In this document: piece by piece, positions 22,561 to 33,619 of the stretch
Position numbering within the stretch: position 1 is the stretch's first letter
Layout of the letters: every line of letters begins with the position of its first letter
Source: Malaya genurostris
Lineage: Eukaryota; Arthropoda; Insecta; Diptera; Culicidae
Direction: 5' to 3'
Assembly (NCBI RefSeq): GCF_030247185.1
Contig: NC_080572.1
Location: 298,760,656-298,824,655, forward strand
DNA: 64,000 nucleotides
Position numbers and translations under genes: made by a program
Notes under the pieces: generated by a model
Told to the model about the DNA's origin: nothing
Databases searched by the model: none
The model's input: only the letters and a program-made list of their open reading frames with translations

Positions 22561-22937
22561 GATATCAGGTTTACCGGATTTCCTTGAAACATTTAGAAAA
22601 AATAATATCTGAGAATTCGTTAGGAATTTAAATCCTCTCTGAGGTTGGAGGTTTTATTAACTAAGCAAATCGTTCTGCCTTTCGGGGATGCAAAACTATT
22701 TGTTTCTTAATGTTTTGAGCTGTTTTCCCTTCCATGTCCCTTTTATCCTTCCCTTCCCATCAGGAAATTGATGAGAAGCTACGGTAAGGCACAAATTTCC
22801 AAGTAACTAGGGAAGTAAAGGTTTTGAGTAATTTCATCGAAATAAAGTACAACATATTTGGTCCATACTTGGGTTATTCCTTCCTTCTCAAATAGATTGA
22901 AGAATTTGGTCAATATTACAATAAATAACAAATTATG
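22561..22937. other. Non-coding DNA, no clear feature
   Basis: I see no supported gene or repeat in this stretch. Confidence 0.35.
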
Positions 22938-23089
22938 TAAGGAGTGTATCGAAAATAAGCTATCCACATACATTTGTGTTGTACGCAAGTATTTATGATG
23001 GTTTTTATGCTCAGATCGCAGCATGCTGTGCGTTTGGCTGTCAGCTTTCGATTCTTTACTTGTTTGTCCGGTTGAAATTCTGCGTTTTC

Positions 23090-23700
23090 AAATTGTCGTG
23101 TATTGAAAAGGAAGAAGAAATTAAAGTTCTGGACACATGGCTAAGTGAGAAGCTATGCGAAAATTGGCGAAGCGGTTTGGAATTCATCATGCCATTGATA
23201 AAATCATAATTAATAAGTTTAGGGCACAATATTCTTAGGATGAGCTACCAGGAAGAGGCAGAAAACCCGGTTCTTCCAACCCGAAACTGGACCAGAAAGT
23301 TGTATCTCTAATCATGAAGAACAAATCAATGTCAATTCGCAATTTTGACAAAACAGCAGGAACGAGTGTCGGAATGGTCCAGCGTATCAAGAGGCGAAAT
23401 CACCTAAGGACCTACAAGAAGCAGAAAATCTCGGAACAAAGTGTAAAACAGAAGTAACAAGCAGCAACAAGGGCCCAGAAATTGTATTCGCGTCTTTTGC
23501 AGGGTCCGGATGCTTGCGTTTTGATGGCCGATGAGACATATGTAAACGAGGACTCAAAAACACTTCCAGGTCGACAATACTTTACCGTCGTCGTTGGGGA
23601 GCATATAAGCGATGCGGACAGGTCGATTCAAGTGGAGAAATTCGGTCGAAAGGTACTGGTATGGTCCTGTGGTTTGAAGTCAAGTTATTACTTTGAAATG
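23090..23700 (+). pseudogene. DD37E transposase remnant, upstream partial copy
   Basis: The degenerate frame runs through KEEEIKVLDTWLSEKL, then shifts. It continues as DQKVVSLIMKNKSMSIRN and LRTYKKQK. It is open from 23482 with LMADETYVNEDSKTLPGRQ, which holds the first catalytic Asp, and then VEKFGRKVLVW. It breaks off immediately after this core at an unrelated-looking GLKSSYYFEMA and a stop at about 23704. The second and third catalytic residues are absent. Several frameshifts and an in-frame stop (AAGTAACAA near 23453) show old decay. Confidence 0.75.
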
Positions 23701-23796
23701 GCTTAATTTTTTGCAGCGTGTTTTGCGGTGATATGTTTGTTTACATGTCAATAACAGCTGCGCAATCGATTGGTTTCGGTACGGTTTATCATTTCA

Positions 23797-24700
23797 ATGA
23801 TGAGACGAATTGATCCGGAAACGCGAAAGAAAATTCTGCACACTTGGTGCTGAATTGCAAAACGGGTGAAAGTGCACCACACCAGTGTCAAAAATATTAT
23901 TCAAAAGTTCGGTAAGACGGTTTCCATGAAGGATTTGCCCCGATCCGGTAGGAAAAAGGACTTAAAAGTGGTTGAGTACATCAGGAAAAACCCATCGGCG
24001 TCGACGCGGGATTTTGCCAAGCAGTTCAACGCCAGCATCGGGATGATTCAACGGTTCGGAACTCCCTGAAAACATACAAGAAACAGAAGGTGCCGGAAAA
24101 GTTCCTGGTACAGCAAGTTCAGGCCAAAACAAGAGCGCGAAAACTGTAAAACCGGATTCTACAGAATAAAGACGGATGCATCCTGATCTACGACGAAATC
24201 TACGCCAAGGAAGACTCTCGAGCGCTGCCCGGATCGCAATATTATACGAAATCGGTGTACCAGGACCTGGACGACGCTGACACCACGGTGGCGATGGAAA
24301 AGTTTGGGCAGAAGGTGTTGATCTGGCAAGAAATTTGTACCTGTGGTTTGCGGTAGTCGATTTTCTTTACGAAGGGCACAATTAACGCCAAGATGTACGA
24401 GGAAGAATGTTTCAAGAAGAGAATGCTGCCACTGTACAGAAAGCATAAGGCTCCTCCTCTCTTCTGGCCGGATTTGGCTTCAGCCCACTACGCCAACTCC
24501 GTTCTACAGTGGTTGTCATAAAAATAATGTACAATTCGAGGAAAAGGACATCAACCCACCGAACTGGCCAAATCTTTGGCCAATTGAAAGGTATTGGTCA
24601 ATTGTCAAGCGGCACTTTCGGAAGGAAGGTTTAGTGTCCCAAAGCACGCAGGAGTTCAAAAATACTGGACAGCTGCCACCAGGAAAGTCACAAAAGTAAC
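23797..24700 (+). pseudogene. DD37E transposase remnant, downstream near-complete copy
   Basis: An ATG at 23797 gives MMRRIDPETRKKILHTWC and then a stop. The same frame reopens through the helix-turn-helix (KVHHTSVKNIIQKFG) and a second DNA-binding segment to 24069. After a frameshift come KTYKKQKVP, a stop, and then IYDEIYAKEDSRALPGSQYY with the first catalytic Asp. FWPDLASAHYANS (near 24470) has the second. After a further shift, NPPNWPNLWPIERYWSIVK (near 24560) has the Glu. I count 37 residues between the second Asp and the Glu, which defines DD37E. At least three frameshifts and two stops make it inactive. Confidence 0.85.
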
Positions 24701-25084
24701 TGTGCAGTATTTAATGAAGAATGTAAAGTCCAAAGTGCTAGCGTTTCACAGAAACTAGGATTTTCTTCAATATAATCAGTGAAATGCATAAAAATGTAAT
24801 TTTTCTACAATATATCGAAAACTGATGTCAAAATATGTTTTTTTTTCGCTTTTTTATTCAATAATCAATGTTGTTAACTACTTTTCGATACACTCCTTAT
24901 TTTCAACGTTTCCAATAAAAGCACACTCCTTAATTTTAGATGTTTGGTTCTCATCTTTCTGTGATTTCGGCACCAATTACTGAGCTAGATACGAATAAAT
25001 TCAATTGCGTTTTATGAACCCATAATAGCTTCTATTTGAACGTAAATTTGAGGAAAACGGCCTGGGCATCTCCGAAGAAATTGG

Positions 25085-25240
25085 GTGCATATTTATTCTG
25101 TCAATCCAGAACTCGAAGCCGGATCTGAATAAATTTCAATAGCATTGTGTAAGGAGCTTTTCATTTGAATCGAAGTTTTTTAAAACAGATTCAGTCATCT
25201 TCGATGAAATCAAGTGCATATTTTTTTTATATTAGTTCGG
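25085..25240 (-). repeat. Modular dispersed repeat, copy E (fragment)
   Basis: CCAGAACTCGAAGCCGGATC, TTTTCATTTGAATCGAAG and CAGTCATCTTCGATGAAATC match one core module in reverse orientation. The fragment is too short to show ends. Confidence 0.45.
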
Positions 25241-25948
25241 GAACAATAAAAAATCCATCCAGCTGACAACTGTCCTTAGCATCATTTTCAAAATTCTATT
25301 TCATGATGACCTAATATTCTATTGATTGAACTATTGCACTAATACCGTTTTCGTTTTTTGAACCTACACGCGGGCGACGCGTCCTAAACAACAACTCATA
25401 TAAAAAAGAAAAAATAAACAAACTCGCATGGATGTTGTGGTGCGACCCGAGAAAATTTTCAGAGCGAAACTACGCAATTGAAGTCTGATCTAGAGCAACC
25501 CCAGGTTGCTAAAACAGACACCTCAAAAGTTGTTTGGGCGACTCTGGGCCAGTTCTCGGGTTGCTCAGATCAATCAACCAAAACGGTGCAAGCTCTGGCG
25601 AGAATTCATGTGCTTGGACTCGAACGTTATTCGCGGCCTACTATTCCGTGGATTTTTCTGCAAAATGGAAAAATGCCAAATTTGATCGAATCGGAATATA
25701 TATTTGATAAACTTCAACAGCTTAGCGTGTTCGAAAGTCTTTATCACCTCTCCTCATCTACAGTTGTCGATATCTATTCCTATTTCGGAATTCGGTCTTG
25801 ACGAAGGTTTTATATTCCGGTAAAATGCGATAAACTTTCGTCAGCATCTTCATGTAGAGCTAGACTGATCGATTGTTCTGTTTATCGTCTCAATTTGATC
25901 ACAGATGGAGAGAAAAGATTTTGCGTAGAGATGTTCTGCACTCTTACT
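25241..25948. other. Non-coding DNA, no clear feature
   Basis: A 107-residue frame (25478-25801) is open but has no motif I recognise. No repeat is shared with the rest of the window. Confidence 0.35.
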
Positions 25949-25952
25949 TTAA

Positions 25953-26700
25953 GGGAGGTAGGGTCTAAACGATAAAAATTCATCATTTTTGGGAATTTTT
26001 ACCAGAATTTTCGTTCAACAAAATAAAATCAAATGTTTTGCATGATAGAAAGCATCATTCGAACAACATTTTGTACTTTTTTCGTGGGAAAATATTGAGA
26101 AATAAGTCGGTGAAGAGGTATTTATGAGAACGCTTTGCGGTCATGATTTGCGGTGTTCACTGTATCTCAGCGTAGACTAATCAGAAGTGAACAAATGAAC
26201 GCAGTATAGTTAGAGCAGAAGTTTTTCCAGGCCCCAACGTTTCTGTTTGATCTTTTTTTTAATTTTTGGTAGTTGTTCAAATCGAAAACTACGATTTTTC
26301 ACGAAAAAAAACACCATTTTGTAGCTATTAAACCTGATTGCCGAAAATTAGACAGAAGCTGTTCGATATTTTTCTATATTGTATACAACATTTTTAATCC
26401 GGTAGAAGATGCTACAAGAACTCGAATCTCTCAATGCATGAGCCGCGAGAGAATTTTCTACATTTCTTCGCTCCACTTCAAACTCTGAGTATTTCACGGT
26501 CCTTAAAAAAATTTGGGCCTGTGCGCCGAGCTCTTACTTCTCCGTAGTATGAGATAGCCATAAATAAAGCTCCATAACTTCCAGAGTTTCGTTCTAATGG
26601 GCTTGAAAACTTCACAGAATATTCTTCAAATGTTTTACTATAAGAAAATATAAAGAAAATAATAAATGATTTTTCAAAAGTGTTAGACCCTACCCGCCCC
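25953..26700. mobile_element. TTAA-flanked non-autonomous element, 748 bp
   Basis: TTAA lies at 25949-25952 and 26701-26704. The element starts GGGAGGTAGGGTCTAA, and its other end read inward is GGGGCGGGTAGGGTCTAA. A TTAA target duplication is the hallmark of piggyBac, so a piggyBac-mobilised element is the best guess, although the end bases are not the classical CCC. It has a truncated relative at 21880-22560. Repeat P is nested inside at 26340-26505. No transposase frame is present. Confidence 0.65.
26340..26505 (+). repeat. Dispersed repeat P, copy 2 (nested fragment)
   Basis: CTATATTGTATACAAC, GTAGAAGATGCTACAAGAAC, CTCAATGCATGAGCCG and CTTCGCTCCACTTC match 38205-38330 almost base for base. 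It is absent from the relative of its host at 21.9-22.5 kb, so it inserted after the host family spread. Confidence 0.7.
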
Positions 26701-26764
26701 TTAATATGGGGTGTCTCTTCAAAATTTATCCCGTTCAAGAAAGGGTTTTGAGGTAGTCAAAAAA

Positions 26765-27110
26765 TTCATGATATGAATTCTGGATCTGGATTTTGGAACA
26801 AAACCTTAGATCAGAATCAGACTTTCGAACCTGACTTCAGAACCTGAATTCAAGTCCTGACTTCAGTTTCTTAACGTCTTAACCCTTAACCATGCTGGAA
26901 TTGAATTCAGGAAGTTGGGTTCTGGAACAGCGATTCTAGTCAGGTTCGAAATTCCGGTTCAGTATTCAGTTCTAGAATTAAATTTGGATTCTGAATTGTG
27001 AAAATGAGTTCAGTTCCAGAGTTCTAAAACTAAACAAAATTTGCAACTAAATTCGGAGTTAGTCCCATGTTCCAAATTCAGTTCCAGTCATACTTCAATA
27101 TAGACGTTTC
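26765..27110. repeat. Degenerate GAATTC/TTCTGGA-type minisatellite
   Basis: The style is the same as at 19926-20775: TGAATTCTGGATCTGGATT, CCTGAATTCAAGTCC and CAGTTCTAGAATT repeat irregularly. Confidence 0.65.
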
Positions 27111-27266
27111 ATTGAAATTCTCGAAGCGAAGTAGTAAAAGTTGTACAATTCACACAATCAATCAACTAATATGAACGTTTATTGATATTCGGAGGTGTGA
27201 AAGAAGCATGTTTGTTTCGTTCGTATTCACGTCCTCCAGTTATGTCGCTGACATCACCCAGCCGTC

Positions 27267-28336
27267 TTTTTGCCTTTCTCATATAGAAAGGCTATACAAT
27301 CACTGTGAAAATCGACTTTTGAACCGAGGCCCGGAGGGCCGAATGTCATATACCATTCGACTCTGCTCGACGAACTGAACAAATGTCTGTGTGTGTATGT
27401 ATGTATATATGTATGTGTGTATGTGAAAAATAATGACACTCGATTTTCTCAGAGACTGCTGAACCGATTTCCACAAGCTTAGATTCAAACGAAAGGCCGT
27501 ATGGTCCCATAGATTGCTATTGAATTTTATCTTCATCCGACTCCCGGTTCCGGAATTACACGGCAATATGTGCAAATCCATGAGAAAGTGCGCACTCAAT
27601 TTTATCGGAAATTTCTTAACCGATTTTCACAAACTAAGATGCAAACAAAAGGGCTTGAAATTCTTTAAAAAGTCCTCGAAAAAATTGTCCAGATCCGACT
27701 TCCGATTCGGGTATTACAGAGCGATTAGTGAAAACTTTCAATTTCATGAGTATTTTTTCACAAGTGATAGCGAAACTAGACGCACATTTTTATAAAATTT
27801 ACTGATTAATTCAAATAGTTGACAGATCTTGTTAGTTAGTGGATATACAAACCTACTTTAGGACTACTAGTCCTCGGTTTCCACTCCCGGAAGCACCGAC
27901 AATAGTGAAAGCAACGGTTAAACTGATTTTTACAATTCGAATTGATTTAAATTGAAGCTCTCAGTGTCTCTAAAACTACTGTGTAATTCCATCCTATATC
28001 TGACTTCCGGTTCCGAAATGATGTGACAATGAGTATCAAAACTTTCAAAGTTTCGTACAAAATATGCCAAAATCGGTACGCGCTGGTACGGAAGAAGGAA
28101 ACGTCACCGCCTAGCACACAGCGTGCTAAGTTCAATTGTGTATAACGTGCAGGGTTGTCACATTTAAATCTATATTAACTTGACATAACTGTTTACAAAT
28201 TGAAAAGGTGATACCAGGGAGAGTTTATGATTTTATTCAAGTTTGAAAAAATTTTTGACAGAATCTTCTAGTGATATTTTTGAAAATATGAGTAATATGA
28301 TAAAGCCATCATTAGACCACTAGGTGGATTAAAATG
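27267..28336 (+). repeat. Modular dispersed repeat, copy F (near full length)
   Basis: It starts TTTGCCTTTCTCATATAGAA and runs through GAGGCCCGGAGGGCCGAATG and a GT/AT-rich microsatellite-like tract at 27390-27422. Three degenerate modules of the type 'AACCGATTT..ACAAA....GACTTCCGGTTCCG' follow (about 27465-27565, 27615-27745 and 27930-28020). The tail is CTAGCACACAGCGTGCT, CGTGCAGGGTTG and CACTAGGTGGATTAAAA. The short ends GCCTTTCTCATAT and, reversed, GGCTTTATCATATTAC suggest inverted termini. No protein is encoded. Confidence 0.8.
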
Positions 28337-30010
28337 AGTTTTTTAATACTTTTGGCTGCATTTGTTGTGAGAAATGCAACGATCTTTTTATGTGCATTTA
28401 TCAAGATGTAAATTTTACACGATTTCTTCGAACTTCGCTACTCTGGATCAGGTGTAGAGCACGCTCCAGAACGCAACAGATAAAATAGGGCTGAACTTGT
28501 ACGTGATACGGCACATAAAGCTGAGTGAGTTTTTTTCATAATATTTTCATTTCTCAGAATTGAGTTTAGGGCTGCTTTTTATCAATTTATTTGACCACAC
28601 TCCACAATTGAACGAAGGATCATTGTTCTATCCTCGAGTCTAACCGTTTGGACTTTTTCCGAGATGACATTCTACAATTAACTTAGCGTTCCACAATCAA
28701 CAATACCTAGATGTGCGAGTTTTCTGGATTTTCGCGATGTACGAGCAAAATTTTAACGCGGTATTTATTTTTTTTGCTTCGGTAGCATTTACACAATTGA
28801 AGAGCAGGAATTTAGAGGAATAAAATATTTCTGAACAACATTTTTCATTAGCTGAAAAGCAATAACTCCAGCAATGTTCCAACAAATCATGTCTGTAACT
28901 TTGCTTCATCAGTCAAATTAATACAATGTTGCAAAAGTGAGTTTCCACAGCAAAAGGAAAACTATTTCAAACTAATGTTGCAGTCAATTGTGGAAAATTA
29001 GTCTTTCCATATTCAAACATTCATTATGGGTAATGCTTTGCCCACTGAAAGCTCCGGAAAACCCATTTTGAATAAGTGTGAAGCGTAGTTTTTCTGAAAG
29101 TGGCAAAATGTACTCAGCATAGCGGGAAATATTTGCATAACCAATGGCCGGGTGCCTTCGTGCGTAAATGTGTGATTGATTTAAAAGCTTATTCTCCCAT
29201 AAACACGCACAACAAAAATCATAATTATCTGTAGTTTTAAATTATGGAAAAACACGAAAACTAAACAACGTGCAAAACCCAGCGGTCGTGGGAAAATATC
29301 TCATCGTTCGAATGCCTGTAAATGTACGTACGTTACTGCCTTCTCATATGCCACAAAATTATGTACGTTTTTTTTTTTTCATAGACCCCCCATCCGTCCC
29401 CTCAGTGAAATCATTCCGCGTAGGTTTCCAATTCCAACCACTGAAAAACCACTCACTCCGCCCACACCCGGCGGGGAGTAATTCGATGCATGGTGTGCAA
29501 ACAAAAATAATCTAACACTCATTATGTGGTTAGACTAGCAGCTCTCAGCTCAGGCTGGCTGGTCAGGAAAGATGCTTTTCTTTATGTGAAAAACTTGGGG
29601 GCAGTGGGCTCCATTCATTCACATCACATAAAGGGCCTCCTAGCCTCCAGGTTCACGTACGGTACCGGTGCGGGCGGAATCGTCACGTTTCTTCGTTCGT
29701 CTTCGAGCGATGGCGAAGATTGCCTTTGAATACCCATTGAACTGCAGCCTGCAGCTTGGTTGGCTCCGATGCACCATACAATGAGGCATCGATGTTACTG
29801 CAGCTGCACCGAGTGCATCGATGAGCAGACACGCTTAAGTTGGGAAAAAATATGGATTTATAACCGACGTTGGCTTCGTAAGTCACTGGAGATGTCATGA
29901 CGTAACCAAACCGCATTCAAACCCAGGGTGGCGGAGAGTGCCAAAGCTAGCTGGCAATGTGTGAATGAAACGAACCTTTTTCAGATTAAAACCGTTCGGT
30001 CGTGCCCATT

Positions 30011-30028
30011 GATGATGATGATGATGAT
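30011..30028. repeat. (GAT)6 microsatellite
   Basis: Six tandem GAT units. Confidence 0.85.
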
Positions 30029-30345
30029 GTGGGTAGGCATTGGAGTTTTGAACGATTCAGGTTAGTATTCCGGGTTAGACTGGGCCTTCGTGTCCTCATT
30101 TGCCTATCGACCTTATCTGAAACTTCCATCATTGGACCAACACCGACTAATGAGCCTTCATTAAATGAAGTTGAGTTTCATTAAATTCGTTGATATTAAA
30201 TTCACTCTCACGATCTCCACATTCCGATTCCGCCAAGCACGATTACACGGACGAGGTTTTGTTTCCCATCTAATTGGTATGCAAAAAAAACTGATCCACG
30301 ATTATGGAAATCTTGTCACCCGTCCTCTAGGACTTATATATGTGA

Positions 30346-30361
30346 GTGTGTGTGTGTGTGT
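30346..30361. repeat. (GT)n microsatellite
   Basis: About eight GT units follow TATATATGTGA. Confidence 0.8.
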
Positions 30362-30711
30362 TCTTGATTTGAACCAAAGCCCATCCAAAACCAAGCTTTT
30401 CATCGAATCAATAAATTTCACAATTAGACGGTTCGGTTGCGGAGTCAGTACCGACTCCGGCCACGTTCGAATGTAGATCTACTTGGGAAGGAAGGATTGT
30501 TAGTTCAATGCATGTTGCTACTAGAAGCCGAGATATCCTCTGCATTTCCACATGCGTCATAGGAAGGGGGTTGTAGTAAATTTATCATAATCAATCATGT
30601 GTCATCGCTATGGGTAGCCGGCTACCGAAACTACGCGCGTCCTAAACTTATCGCTTAACCCGAAGAAAAATAGATCCATTGATGAAACGTTCCCCGAATA
30701 ATCGACGTATA

Positions 30712-31600
30712 CAGGGTCCGGCACTCGAAGTGTAACCAATTAAAAAGGCCATAAATTCAGTTTGGAAAATTACTTTTACTTAATTCAAAGTACAAAATGT
30801 GTAAAAATAATACAAAATTCAGAATCAATTCACTTTTGCTCGATATGACCACCTTTTGCCTTGACTTGATGACTTGAGAGAGCGAAGGAGTTGCTTCGTT
30901 TGGCCGAAAGCGGTCAAATTCCGAACATTGTATTTTCTGACGAGAAAATTTTTCCAATTGAGCAATTCGTAAACTCTCAAAACGATAGGGTTTACTTGAC
31001 CGACCGTTCATACGAGAATTTGAGTCATCGATTGGCCACCAGGAGGCAGCAATCGTTTTCGTCGAGCCTGGCGTCAAGGTAAATGCGACATATTATCGGG
31101 AAAGTATTCTGGAGGTTGCTTTGAAGCCGTGGGCAGACAAACATTTTGGTGGCAGACCATGGACGTTTCAGCAAGACTCGGCACCGTCTCACAAAGCTCG
31201 AGTGAACCAAGAATGGCTGAAAAACAACGTTCCGAACTTCATCTCGTCCACACAATGGCTCTCGAATTCACCAGATGCGAATCAAATGGATTATTCTCTT
31301 TGGGCCATTTTGGAGAGCAAAGTCCGAACTAAAAGATACACCAGTCTCGAGGCGCTGAAAAAAGTTATTGTCCGCGAGTGGGTCAAAATACCTGCAAGTC
31401 ACATTCGGCCAAACGAAGCAACTCCTTCGCGCTCTCAAGTCATCAAGTCAAGGCAAAAGGTGGTCATATCGAGCAAAAGTGAATTGATTCTGAATTTTGT
31501 ATTATTTTTACACATTTTGTACTTTGAATTAAGTAAAAGTAATTTTCCAAACTGAATTTCTGGCCTTTTTAATTGGTTACACTTCGAGTGCCGGACCCTG
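30712..31600 (+). mobile_element. DD37D (maT-like) mariner derivative with long inverted arms, 889 bp
   Basis: TA lies at 30710-30711 and 31601-31602. Both ends read CAGGGTCCGGCACTCGAAGT inward. The inverted repeat is not short. About 195 bp (30712-30907 and 31405-31600) match with only a few mismatches and one small indel. Comparison with 45678-46257 shows that the outer part of both arms is the normal 3' end (the GGHIEQK-coding strand and terminal DNA). The inner 30-35 bp of both arms come from the N-terminal coding part. The normal 5' end is therefore replaced. Confidence 0.8.
30888..31404 (+). pseudogene. DD37D transposase remnant (N-terminus and core deleted)
   Basis: The frame starts within LLRLAESGQIPNIVFSDEKI, so the DNA-binding region is missing. 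The first catalytic Asp is in FSDEKIF (near 30940). After ATRRQ a deletion and frame change remove the strand-forming core. The second frame gives EPGVKVNATYYRESILEVAL, FQQDSAPSHKARV (second Asp) and SPDANQMDYSLWAILESK (third Asp). I count 37 residues between those last two Asp, hence DD37D. The normal C-terminus after PASHIR is replaced by the inverted arm. It is inactive. Confidence 0.8.
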
Positions 31601-31802
31601 TAGTGTAACCCGATTTCTAGTTAGCGGAATATAATAAGACATTGTAAATTAGAAAAATGTGAATTATCTCTAATGAACGATCGCACAAGTATCCTGCTTC
31701 TCCTATTCGCATTGCTGTAAACATCGCGAGATGACACACCACTACTGAGAAAATAAAATAAAATAAACACTCGCGGATGGGTTAGCTGCAAGGCAATTTT
31801 GG

Positions 31803-33619
31803 ATTTTCCGCTTAAATCACAAGATTGACTTGTAAATTTTCACACATTCCATATAAATCTGATAACACCGACAATGATATGCCGGTGCACAGTGCTTTGA
31901 ATCGACAAAAACGTGAACTTAATTCTCTAGCTGCTAAACCGTTGATCCGATATACATTAGTTCCTTTGGAGAACTCATTCACAAAAATATTCCTCGTGAT
32001 TTGATCACAGTAAAAAATGTGCAAAGCCTACTACGATAAAAGTTCATTTCAACAACTTTTTGTCCCTCAAGAGATAGAAAAACGATGTCTACTACAAAGT
32101 TTTTGAACTTCTAACGAGAAAAAAATTTTCCGAAGAAGCTATATATCTAATGCACAAAGTTTCGGATATATGAAGCAATTTCGTTTGAAATCACTTAAAA
32201 TCAATTTTTTGTACATAACTTTGTTCACAATTATTTTCAGTGACTACTATGTTCGAGACAATTACTAAAAACGTAAAATAACACATTTTCGTTGAAGATT
32301 ATGTACGGTTTGGCCATTTTCCTAAAAAGTTATTTAACATTTAAACTTTTATATGCACTAACTTTAACTATTAATAGAAAGCAGGGTCGCAGACCAAAAG
32401 GCACATACATATACTTTTTTGGAAAGCTTAAATCAAGTAATATAAAGTTACGAAGTGTGTAGCGTGGCCCTTTTAAATTGTGTAAATGAGACAACAAAAT
32501 ATAGAGTGCTTTTTTGACCATTTTCTTAGCAAAAACATTTACTAAAACGACTATTTTTGGTTTATTAAAAGGTGCTTTGTAGGAAATCGGTCGTTAGCGT
32601 AGCTTTGGTGCTATGGTGCAATGATTGAATATAATTCCATGATTCATTCTTGTATGCAATTGATCAAACTAAAGAAGCAAGTTTTACTTATTCTTTTAAT
32701 AGAATATTCCTTATCCGTTCTTTTAATTCCAATCTAATTCATTTCAAGGATGAAATCTTACACCATAACCAGTACGCTTAAAAACAAAAACGTTCTTATG
32801 AATTAAACCATACACTGAAAAAAAATGAAATTCAAACGATTTCTAAATCAATAGTTTTATGAAATGGACATCAGTTGAATAAAAAATTCGATTCAAAACC
32901 ATCCTCGATGTAAAGCTAAATTGGAATACATTAATTTCAATGAATATGACCTTTTATTTATATTGACGCTTAGTTTTGCTTTTAATGTATATTGAAAAAT
33001 GAAGCACAGTGAAGTAACTTTATATTACTTCATTTAAGCTTTCCTAAAAGTCTATGCATGTGCCTTTTGGTCTGCGACCCTGCTTCCTATTAGTAGTTAA
33101 AGTTAGTGTATATAAAAGTTTAAATGTTAAATAACTTTTTAAGGAAAAGGCCAAACCATGCACAGTCTTCAACAAAAATGTGTAATTTTACGTTTTTAGT
33201 AATTGTCTCGAACACTAAAAATAATTACGAAAAAAGTTATGCACAACAAGTTAAGAGTGATTTTAAGTGGTTTCAAACGAAAATGCTTCATATATCCGAA
33301 ACATTATGCGTTAGACCTATAGCTTCTTCGGAAATTTTTTTTCTCGTTAGAAGTTCAAAAACTTTGTAGAAGACATCGTTTTTCTATCTCTTAACGGAAA
33401 AAAAATTGTTGAAATGAACTTTTATCGTAGTAGGCTTTGCACATTTTTACTGTGATCAAATCACGAGGAATATTTTTGTGAATGAGTTCTCCAAAGGAAC
33501 TAATGTATATCGGATCAACGGTTTAGCAGCTAGAGAATTAAGTTCACGTTTTTGTCGATTCAAATCACTGTGCGGTGGCGCTACGATCGGTTGACATAGT
33601 TTGATTTTGAGCGGAAAAT
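31803..33619. mobile_element. Large palindromic (foldback-like) element, about 1.8 kb
   Basis: Arms of about 650 bp (31803-32452) and 607 bp (33013-33619) are diverged inverted repeats around a 560-bp AT-rich spacer. The tips are ATTTTCCGCT and AGCGGAAAAT. Landmarks on both arms include AATTCTCTAGCTGCTAAACC, GATCACAGTAAAAAATGTGC, CATCGTTTTTCTATCTCTT and GGTCTGCGACCCTGC. The left arm has about 40 bp more near its outer end. No transposase frame and no clear target duplication are seen. A transcript through it would form a very long double-stranded stem. Confidence 0.8.

Larger units (their letters stand above)
22940..24897 (+). mobile_element. Composite DD37E Tc1/mariner element, 1958 bp
   Basis: The ends are exact inverted repeats of 16 bp, AGGAGTGTATCGAAAA at 22940 and its complement ending at 24897. 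Each is flanked by TA (22938-22939 and 24898-24899). Elements of this family usually carry one transposase of about 350 codons in roughly 1.3 kb. This one holds the N-terminal two thirds of one transposase followed by an almost full-length second one, joined near 23690-23740. No internal ends are visible at the junction. Both genes are broken. Confidence 0.8.
28337..30709. other. Repeat-poor DNA, no supported gene
   Basis: The first kilobase is AT-rich. From about 29300 to 30660 the GC content rises and no window repeat appears. Microsatellites lie at 30011-30028 and 30346-30361. Open frames are short and lack domains. Confidence 0.4.
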
